64,000 bases of DNA, from NCBI RefSeq assembly GCF_012396235.1, contig NZ_JAAXPA010000018.1, positions 90,042-154,041 on the forward strand, written 5' to 3'. A model generated the notes under the pieces. The model ran no database searches and was not told the DNA's origin. It saw only the letters and a list, made by a program, of their open reading frames with translations. Numbering within the stretch: the first letter of the stretch is position 1; each line of letters starts with the position of its first letter. The translations under genes were made by a program, and so were the position numbers. This DNA is from Rhodococcus opacus (lineage in GTDB: Bacteria > Actinomycetota > Actinomycetes > Mycobacteriales > Mycobacteriaceae). Positions 58,956 through 64,000 of the stretch are shown here, in pieces.

Positions 58956-59837
58956 GTGCGAAGGCTGAGATTTCTGTTGCGACCCGGCTGGTTGGTGTTG
59001 GCCTTGGTGGTCGCCGGATTCGCATTCATGTGTTTCTACGTGCTCGCGCCGTGGCAGCTCGGCAAGAACACGTCGACGGAGCACCGGAACCAGCTGATCG
59101 CCGACTCGGTCGACGCCGACCCCGTTCCGCTGGAGACCCTGCTGTCCGGCGCGGCCCCGAATCCGGACGACGAGTGGCGCCGCGTCACCGCGACCGGGTC
59201 CTACGTCCAGAACAGTGACCTGCTGGTCCGGTTGCGGTCCATCGAATCGCAGCCCGCCTACGAGGTCCTGACCCCGCTGCAACTGACGGACGGTCGCACG
59301 ATCCTGGTCAACCGCGGCTACGTCCGACCGGTCCAGGGAACCGAGCCGCCGCCGGTGGATCCGCCACCGGCCGGGCCGGTGACGCTCGACGGTCGCGTCC
59401 GCAAGTCGGAGGGCACCATCGCCGGCAAGGAGCCGATCGACGAGAACGGGCTCCGCCAGGTGTATTACATCGACGCGGGTCAGATCGGCGGTTTCATCGG
59501 CACCGACCTCGTCGACGCGTACGTGCAACTCGAACCCGATCAGCCCGGCGGCCTCGGGACCATCCCGCTCCCGCAACTCGACGCGGGCCCGTACCTGTCG
59601 TACGGCTTGCAGTGGCTGGCGTTCGGCATCATGGCCCCACTCGGCCTGGCCTACTTCATCCGCGCGGAGTGGCGCGAACGCCGCAAGGAGAAGTCCGCGA
59701 AGACCTCCGAGGCCTCCGCTCCGGCTCCCGCACCGGTGGCCCGGAAGAAGCCGTTCACCCGAAGCAAGCCGGTGGAATCAACTCCTCGGACGGCGGCGGA
59801 AGCGAAGCTGGCCGACCGCTACGGCAAGGGCCGCTGA
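58956..59837 (+). CDS. SURF1-family cytochrome oxidase assembly protein
   Basis: A 293-residue membrane protein with helices at about 9-33 and 219-239 and the family blocks FAFMCFYVLAPWQLG, TGSYVQNSDLLVRLRS, ILVNRGYVRP and LSYGLQWLAFGIMAPLGLAYFI. SURF1 proteins help heme insertion into aa3 oxidase subunit I. The C-terminal 50 residues are a basic Lys/Ala/Pro tail. Its last 60 bp overlap the end of cobD on the other strand. Confidence 0.92.
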   Translation: MRRLRFLLRPGWLVLALVVAGFAFMCFYVLAPWQLGKNTSTEHRNQLIADSVDADPVPLETLLSGAAPNPDDEWRRVTATGSYVQNSDLLVRLRSIESQPAYEVLTPLQLTDGRTILVNRGYVRPVQGTEPPPVDPPPAGPVTLDGRVRKSEGTIAGKEPIDENGLRQVYYIDAGQIGGFIGTDLVDAYVQLEPDQPGGLGTIPLPQLDAGPYLSYGLQWLAFGIMAPLGLAYFIRAEWRERRKEKSAKTSEASAPAPAPVARKKPFTRSKPVESTPRTAAEAKLADRYGKGR

Positions 59838-60761
59838 CACCAGCGCCGCGCCGCCCTGCACCGCGGCGGACAGCTTCACCGCACGGTCGAGGTCGACGGG
59901 CCGGGGCGACGCCCCGGAGCCGAGGACGGGTCGCATCTCGACGCCGTGCGCGTATTCGGTGCGCCCGCCCAGTGAGATCCCGAGTGCGCCCGCCGCGCTG
60001 GCCTCCGCGACGCCCGCGTTGGGGCTGGGGTGCTGGGACGCGTCGCGTCGCCACGCCTCCCACGCCTCGTTCGGCGACCCGCCGACCGTCGGTGCGGCCG
60101 CGACGGTCAGCGCACCCGTCAGGCGGGCGGGCAGCAGGTTGAGGACGTCGTCCCACCGCGCCGCCGCCCAGCCGAAGTTGCGGTACTTCGGCGAGCGGTA
60201 CCCGACCATCGCGTCCAGGGTGTTGGACGCCCGGTAGACGAACAGTCCGGGGATGCCTGCCACCGCGCCCCACACGAATGCCCCGACCGCCGAGTCGGAC
60301 GTGTTCTCGGCCACCGACTCCAGCGTCGCCCGCGTGAGCCCGTCGACGCCGAGCACGCTGGGGTCGCGACCGCACAGCGACGGCAGCAGGGAGCGGGCGG
60401 CGGCAAGATCGTCCGCCTCCAGGTGTGCGGCCATGGTCGATCCGGTCCGTCCGAGCGACGTTCCGCCGAGCACGGCCCACGTCGCGGCGGCCGTTCCGGC
60501 CGCCTCGCCTGCCCATCCCCCGCGCCGCGCCACCTGCGTCGCGGCGACCCCCAGACCCGCCGCTCCGCCGACCAGGACGGCCACGTGCAGGATCCCGGCC
60601 GACCGGGAGTCGCGGTACGTCGCCTTCTCCAATGCCATTGCCGTGCGGCCGAATCCGGCCACGGGATGCCACCGGGCAGGATCGGCGAACACACGGTCGG
60701 CGGCGAAGCCGAGAAGCAGTCCGGCAGCACGCGCGGTGGCGGGACGGGAGGTTCGATGCAC
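59778..60761 (-). CDS. cobD: Cobalamin biosynthesis protein CobD/CbiB
   Basis: Membrane amide synthase attaching aminopropanol (phosphate) to adenosylcobyric acid. The 327 residues include LLLGFAADRVFADPARWHPVAGFGR, SLCGRDPSVL, ESVAENTSDSAVGAFVWGA and ASNTLDAMVGYRSPKYRNFGWAAARWDD, all characteristic. GTG 60761 was chosen by family alignment; the frame is open to 60974. TACAAA lies 7 nt before it. The enzyme would use the product of the CobC-like aminotransferase about 3 kb away. Confidence 0.94.
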   Translation of the reverse strand: MHRTSRPATARAAGLLLGFAADRVFADPARWHPVAGFGRTAMALEKATYRDSRSAGILHVAVLVGGAAGLGVAATQVARRGGWAGEAAGTAAATWAVLGGTSLGRTGSTMAAHLEADDLAAARSLLPSLCGRDPSVLGVDGLTRATLESVAENTSDSAVGAFVWGAVAGIPGLFVYRASNTLDAMVGYRSPKYRNFGWAAARWDDVLNLLPARLTGALTVAAAPTVGGSPNEAWEAWRRDASQHPSPNAGVAEASAAGALGISLGGRTEYAHGVEMRPVLGSGASPRPVDLDRAVKLSAAVQGGAALVSAALAVAVGQLRFRRRPRS

Positions 60762-60810
60762 GCCGATATTTGTATCAACTAACGTTGCAGGCGATGTAAA
60801 GGAGCGTCCC

Positions 60811-61173
60811 ATGAGTGCCGCGATCGACGAGTACCTGGCAGGCAAGGACCCGGACGCCACCGAGCGCCTACTGCAGTTCCGTGACCTCGTTCTCGCGTGC
60901 GGGGAGGTGGACGAGCGAGTCCACCGGACGGAGATCGCGTGGGCTCGTGCCCGCGTCTTCGCTGCCGCGTTCATCTATTCGTCGCGGCTCGAGATCGCCC
61001 TCGACCTGCGCCGGCGCGTCCATCACCCCCAGCTGCGCGAGGCGTTTCCCACCACGAAGACGGTGATCACGCACCGCTTGACGATCACCTCCGACGATCA
61101 GCTCGACGACACGCTGGCCGCGCTCCTCGCCGAGGCCTACGACACGGTGGGTCCGGGCACTCGCGCGCGCTAG
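60811..61173 (+). CDS. DUF5655-like small protein
   Basis: A 120-residue soluble protein. It opens AIDEYLAGKDPDATERLLQF and continues with an Arg/Ile-rich core (ARVFAAAFIYSSRLEIALDL). That order resembles DUF5655 domains, in which an N-terminal DHL/EYL-AGK segment precedes a small alpha/beta core. ATG 60811 is 8 nt after AAGGAG. Divergent from cobD across 49 nt. Function unknown. Confidence 0.72.
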   Translation: MSAAIDEYLAGKDPDATERLLQFRDLVLACGEVDERVHRTEIAWARARVFAAAFIYSSRLEIALDLRRRVHHPQLREAFPTTKTVITHRLTITSDDQLDDTLAALLAEAYDTVGPGTRAR

Positions 61174-61503
61174 CCGGGTGGACAATTGCGCACCGATTCG
61201 CCGGAAACCCGCGCAATAGCGTGTGCGTCTCACCAATCCGTCGGCAGCTGCGAACGCGCACCCGTTCCGGTCGGAATGTCGGATTCCTGAAACTCTGCTG
61301 AGTATCTCGCCAAGCGCCCTTTCCTGCGCCTACCATGGTAAATGCCGCCTCGTTCCCCCCATTCAGGGCGGCGCACGGCCCCGCCCTGCTCACATCTTCG
61401 GTGCTGACTCAACACACCCACGTGGCCCGGCGGGGTTCTGCGCGTCCGGTGGACATTCGTGTGAGGCATTGGTTTCGCCGACTGCGCCTGGGACGATCGA
61501 GAG
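61174..61503. other. 330-nt region without a supported gene
   Basis: Short ORFs exist on both strands but their translations show no family likeness, no hydrophobic pattern and no good start site. A 7-bp inverted repeat ATTGCGC/GCGCAAT (near 61190 and 61215) and an ACCATGGTA palindrome (61331-61340) were noted; neither is convincing. It holds at most promoters for the flanking small genes. Confidence 0.5.
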
Positions 61504-61695
61504 GTGTGCAGCGACCTGACGAAGCTCGGCGACGACGAACTGCTCGCCCAGCTGGATGAGCACCGAGCCCTGCTCGGGGAGTCGATCGCGAACGACTACG
61601 GCTGCGAAACGGTCCGCGGAGTCACGAGCCGGATCACAGCATTCGAGGCCGAACTCGATCGCCGCGGCTCCGCGGTCTCGCGCGATGCAACCTGA
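61504..61695 (+). CDS. Small hypothetical protein
   Basis: A 63-residue acidic, helical protein (LTKLGDDELLAQLDEHRALLGE, then AFEAELDRRGSAVSRDAT). Composition is protein-like and it begins with GTG 6 nt after a GACGAT hexamer, so it may be leaderless. No family recognised. It converges on the next small gene with 4 nt between stops. Confidence 0.55.
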   Translation: MCSDLTKLGDDELLAQLDEHRALLGESIANDYGCETVRGVTSRITAFEAELDRRGSAVSRDAT

Positions 61696-61699
61696 CGGG

Positions 61700-61897
61700 C
61701 TACGTGCGGGACGTGCGGCTCGTGGCGGGCGCGGACCAGACGCCGGTCACTTCCCCGTCCTCCTCGTAGCGGTCGATCTTCACGATGCCCGCCCCGGATT
61801 CGGTGGGCCGGTGCGTCTCGTTGACGGCCTGGAAGTCTGATTCGAAGGTCTTGTCGCTCGACGTGCCGTTCCGCAGCGTCACCTTGTACCTGGGCAT
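61700..61897 (-). CDS. Small hypothetical protein
   Basis: A 65-residue protein with a compact beta-type N-terminal part (MPRYKVTLRNGTSSDKTFES, then AGIVKIDRYEEDGEVTGVWS) and a short Ser/Thr/Arg tail. CATATT lies 6 nt before the ATG, compatible with a leaderless mRNA. No family recognised. Confidence 0.6.
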   Translation of the reverse strand: MPRYKVTLRNGTSSDKTFESDFQAVNETHRPTESGAGIVKIDRYEEDGEVTGVWSAPATSRTSRT

Positions 61898-61978
61898 GTC
61901 AGGAATATGCCACTGCAGGCGGAGGTCCGGGCGATGAACAGGTTAACTTCACGAAACCGGTCACAGCACCGCAGCCGA

Positions 61979-62010
61979 ACTGAAATGACACAAATCTGTG
62001 TCATTTCAGT
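61979..62010. promoter_or_regulatory. 32-bp operator palindrome before the GbsR/MarR gene
   Basis: Perfect 14-bp arms (61979-61992 and 61997-62010, each containing TGAAATGACACA or its complement) flank AATC. It lies 22 nt before the regulator start codon and covers the -35 region of its promoter, which fits autoregulation. The AT-rich palindrome stands out from its surroundings. Confidence 0.8.
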
Positions 62011-62019
62011 CAGAACTGC

Positions 62020-62025
62020 TATCTT
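62020..62025 (+). promoter_or_regulatory. -10 element of the GbsR/MarR gene
   Basis: TATCTT lies 7 nt before the GTG at 62033; leaderless layout. Confidence 0.65.
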
Positions 62026-62032
62026 CGATACT

Positions 62033-62548
62033 GTGCCGTCCGACACACAGCTGATCTTCGCCGACCATGTCGGCCGCTTCTACGCGCGCCAGTACGGATT
62101 CCCGCCGATGGCGGGACGGCTGCTGGGATACCTGTTCGTCTGCGATCCGCCGCAACAGACGATCGACGAACTGGGCGAGGCGTTGCTGGCGAGCCGGAGC
62201 GCCATCACCGGGGCGGTCAAGCTGCTCGAGGGCTATCGGATGGCGCGGCGAACCCGTGTGGCCGGCGAGCGAGTGGACCGGGTGAGCCTGGACCCGGCGA
62301 GTCAGCAACCGCAGAACTTCGATTCCGCCCTCCACCGGGAGCATGCGGCGCTGTTCCGGGAGGGATTGGCGTTGCTGGCCGACGCTCCACCCGAACGCCG
62401 CGCCCCACTCGAGGAAATGGTCGCGCTGGCCGACTTCCTCAGCGAGCGACTTCCCGCCCTGCTGGACGAGTGGCACACGCATCGCGACGAGCTCCGGGAT
62501 CGGCACACGAAGAAACTCGATCGAGAAGAGGAAGTACATCATGACTGA
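62033..62548 (+). CDS. GbsR/MarR-family transcriptional regulator
   Basis: A 171-residue winged-helix regulator of the GbsR-like MarR subgroup. Family features are the opening FADHVGRFYARQYGFPPMAGRLLGYLF, the recognition region TIDELGEALLASRSAITGAVKLLEGY, and the wing MARRTRVAGERVDRV. GTG 62033 was chosen over an upstream ATG because of the -10 element and the operator. It overlaps the repeat-protein gene by 8 nt, so the two are coupled. Confidence 0.85.
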   Translation: MPSDTQLIFADHVGRFYARQYGFPPMAGRLLGYLFVCDPPQQTIDELGEALLASRSAITGAVKLLEGYRMARRTRVAGERVDRVSLDPASQQPQNFDSALHREHAALFREGLALLADAPPERRAPLEEMVALADFLSERLPALLDEWHTHRDELRDRHTKKLDREEEVHHD

Positions 62549-62801
62549 ATCCGACCTGTCCGTCCTGCGCGAGCGCGCCGAGAACGGTGACGCCACAGCG
62601 GTGGACATCCTGATCGAGCTCGCCGGCGAGCGGGGTGACATGGACGAGCTCCGGCGCCTCGCCGACAACGGCAGCTCCGACGCGGCCGACCAGCTCATCG
62701 AAGTCGCTACCGAACTCGGCGACATGAACGAACTTCGCCGCCTCGCCGACAACGGCAACATCACCGCCGCCGAACAGCTCATGGAACTCACCGAGGAGTG
62801 A
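62541..62801 (+). CDS. Small three-repeat helical protein
   Basis: An 86-residue acidic protein built from three tandem repeats of about 28 residues, each of the form LRRLADNGxxxAAxQLIExxxExGDMDE (the first copy is more diverged, LRERAENGDATAVDILIELA). The pattern suggests two helices per repeat, similar in kind to Sel1/TPR-like or HEAT solenoids. ATG 62541 overlaps the regulator gene by 8 nt after GAAGAGGAAG. It could be a partner of the regulator or its effector; function unknown. Confidence 0.78.
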   Translation: MTESDLSVLRERAENGDATAVDILIELAGERGDMDELRRLADNGSSDAADQLIEVATELGDMNELRRLADNGNITAAEQLMELTEE

Positions 62802-62853
62802 GACGAGGTGAGCGGCAGCCGACCGCGGCAGCGGCGCGAACACCGGCATCGAG

Positions 62854-62891
62854 AAAGCCCCGACCCGCGCGGAAACGCAGATCGGGGCTTT
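62854..62891 (+). terminator. Terminator after the repeat-protein gene
   Basis: AAAGCCCCGA (62854-62863) pairs with TCGGGGCTTT (62882-62891), a 10-bp stem with an 18-nt loop; the T-rich 3' arm helps termination. It also lies close to the tRNA on the other strand. Confidence 0.7.
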
Positions 62892-62900
62892 GCCTGACGG

Positions 62901-62972
62901 TGGGCGCGGAGGGTTTCGAACCCCCGACCGCTGGTGTGTAAAACCAGAGCTCTACCACTGAGCTACACGCCC
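62901..62972 (-). tRNA. tRNA-Val (anticodon UAC)
   Basis: On the minus strand a complete 72-nt cloverleaf begins GGGCGTGTAGCTCAGTGG. The acceptor GGGCGUG pairs with CGCGCCC, the anticodon stem CUGGU/ACCAG encloses loop UUUACAC (62936-62942), giving anticodon UAC (62938-62940), and the T arm has TTCGAAA. The discriminator is A and CCA is not encoded. It reads GUA/GUG valine codons. Confidence 0.97.
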
Positions 62973-63004
62973 GAACATCCGGCGAGAACCTCGCCGGATG
63001 CGCA

Positions 63005-63469
63005 TCAGGACTCTAGCGTGGCGAGAGCCTTCTCCCAAGCTCCCTGGTCACGGGCCTCTCCGGGCCCGTTCATCTCGGCGAACCGGATGACGCCTTCCTT
63101 GTCGATGACGAAGGTGCCGCGGTTCGCGAAGCCCAGCTTCTCGTTGAAGACGCCGTACTGCTGCGCGACCGCACCGTGCGGCCAGAAGTCGGCGAGCAGC
63201 GGGAAGGTGTATCCCTGCTCGGCGGACCAGATCTTGTGTGTCGGCGACGCACCGACGGACAGCGCGAGAATCGCAGTCTCGTCGTTCTCGAACTTCGGCA
63301 GTTCGTCGCGAACCTTGCAGAGTTCACCCTGACACGTTCCGGTGAACGCGAGGGGGTAGAACACGAGCAGGACGTTCTTCTTTCCGCGGTAATCGGAAAG
63401 CGTCACTTCCTGATTGTTCTGATCCTTGAGAGTGAAATCGGGGGCGGTGGTGCCCACCTCGAGCGGCAT
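63005..63469 (-). CDS. ahpE: Peroxiredoxin AhpE (one-cysteine type)
   Basis: Reduces hydroperoxides and peroxynitrite. The 154 residues include VFYPLAFTGTCQGELC with peroxidatic Cys46 and its Thr43, plus the family's catalytic-Arg region near residue 117 (NRGTFVIDKEGVIRF). Cys51 is also present, as in related one-Cys proteins. It matches M. tuberculosis AhpE in position and sequence. It lies downstream of the DUF3052 gene on the same strand, 39 nt apart. Confidence 0.93.
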   Translation of the reverse strand: MPLEVGTTAPDFTLKDQNNQEVTLSDYRGKKNVLLVFYPLAFTGTCQGELCKVRDELPKFENDETAILALSVGASPTHKIWSAEQGYTFPLLADFWPHGAVAQQYGVFNEKLGFANRGTFVIDKEGVIRFAEMNGPGEARDQGAWEKALATLES

Positions 63470-63508
63470 GACGTGATCCTTAGGTGAGTGAACGAAAAGT
63501 GAGACTGC

Positions 63509-63934
63509 TCAGCGCTTGTTCGCGGGACGCGACTTCGGCTGAACCAGACGGCTTCCCGACCAGTCCCCGAGGTTAGCCGCCGACGTCTGGGTGAGACCGG
63601 CTGTAGGTGCGGACTCGGCGATCTCGCTGGGCTCGACGTGACCGGGCTGACCGGTCTTGGGGGTGAGGACCCACACGAATCCCTCGTCGGCCAGGGGGCC
63701 GATGGCATCCATGAGGGCGTCGACGAGGTCTCCGTCTTCGTCGCGCCACCACAGCAGCACGACGTCGATCACCTCGTCGGAATCCTCGTCGAGCAGTTCT
63801 CCACCGATGGTGTCCTCGACCGCGGCACGCAGGTCGTCGTCGGTGTCCTCGTCCCAGCCCAGTTCCTGTACCGCCATGTCGGCAGTGATCCCGAGTTTCT
63901 GAGCGTAGTTTTGGGCGTCCGCCGCGGCGACCAC
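63509..63934 (-). CDS. DUF3052 protein
   Basis: A 141-residue acidic cytosolic protein conserved beside aceE and ahpE in mycobacteria. The core reads QKLGITADMAVQELGWDEDTD, then DVVLLWWRDEDGDLVDALMDAIG and GFVWVLTPKTGQPGHVEPSEI. The C terminus is a basic tail (VQPKSRPANKR). GTG 63934 follows AAGGAGG. Function unknown. Confidence 0.87.
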   Translation of the reverse strand: MVAAADAQNYAQKLGITADMAVQELGWDEDTDDDLRAAVEDTIGGELLDEDSDEVIDVVLLWWRDEDGDLVDALMDAIGPLADEGFVWVLTPKTGQPGHVEPSEIAESAPTAGLTQTSAANLGDWSGSRLVQPKSRPANKR

Positions 63935-64000
63935 GGTGGGGTCCTCCTTTTGTTGACGGTGCTCGGATACCCGAACACCTGCCGGATGAAGATCAATTAG
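63935..64000 (-). promoter_or_regulatory. Upstream region of the DUF3052 gene at the window edge
   Basis: Contains the AAGGAGG Shine-Dalgarno site (63944-63950 region, minus strand) and a TATCCG hexamer about 35 nt before the start, a possible -10. In mycobacteria the divergent pyruvate dehydrogenase E1 gene aceE would begin just beyond the window; this was not seen. Confidence 0.4.

Noticed and set aside
61085..61519. Three or four ORFs of 79-102 codons in the 61.2-61.5 kb gap
   Set aside because: No ribosome site, promoter or family likeness; they overlap each other on both strands.

Overview
The window is a 64 kb piece of a high-GC actinobacterial chromosome. Gene content, protein sequences and order match the mycolic-acid bacteria, and the best fit is a Rhodococcus of the jostii/opacus type (inference; no database search was possible). 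From memory of Mycobacterium tuberculosis, most of the core genes follow the Rv2192c (trpD) to Rv2239c order, with rhodococcal insertions. This is core chromosome: there is no prophage, insertion sequence, plasmid function, CRISPR array or rRNA. It holds two RNA genes, RNase P RNA and tRNA-Val(UAC).

Layout. 1-9.4 kb: end of an Lrp/AsnC ligand-binding protein, trpD, then the respiratory cluster ctaE-qcrC-qcrA-qcrB with ctaC-ctaF close by. Together these encode the cytochrome bcc-aa3 branch; an EamA exporter and its divergent TetR regulator are inserted. 9.6-20.3 kb: asnB, adenosine kinase, an A-type Fe-S carrier, glycerate kinase, a cobalamin nucleotide-loop cluster (cobU-cobT-cobS), ilvE and gcvT. 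20.3-28.5 kb: leucyl aminopeptidase and the lipoylation block (dlaT, an SDR39U1-like epimerase, lipB, lipA) with small membrane proteins. 28.6-45.3 kb: nitrogen assimilation (glnA1, and glnA2-glnE overlapping a membrane EEP-family hydrolase) surrounding accessory transport genes (a Bcr-type MFS exporter with a twin ABM-domain membrane protein, and a four-gene compatible-solute ABC transporter), then a Hip1/CaeA-like lipoprotein protease and panB. 45.3-53.6 kb: a more variable stretch with peptidase, RNB-domain RNase, a tiny ORF, a HadA/HadB-like hydratase pair, LysE exporter, alpha/beta hydrolase, rnpB and an ArsB/NhaD-type transporter. 53.6-60.8 kb: RNase HI-phosphatase fusion, zinc-ribbon coiled-coil protein, Nif3-like protein, cobC-like aminotransferase, ptkA-ptpA, SURF1 and cobD. 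60.8-64 kb: small proteins, a GbsR/MarR regulator with a repeat protein, tRNA-Val, ahpE and a DUF3052 protein.

How the parts connect. ctaC, ctaE, ctaF, qcrA-C and the SURF1 assembly factor serve one respiratory supercomplex. LipB and LipA make the lipoyl groups carried by DlaT and used with GcvT. glnA1, glnA2 and glnE form the glutamine synthetase and adenylylation system, with GlnR-like boxes ahead of glnA1 and probably glnA2. cobU/T/S, cobC-like and cobD cover late cobalamin steps but sit in separate places.

Two features recur. Many starts have a TANNNT -10 hexamer only 6-8 nt upstream, the layout of leaderless mRNAs. Nearly all convergent gene ends carry long perfect hairpins. Two of these are copies of one 70-bp repeat placed the same way between convergent genes. 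Starts were moved inward from the longest reading frame where family alignment, Shine-Dalgarno sites, 4-nt overlaps or leaderless promoters supported it.
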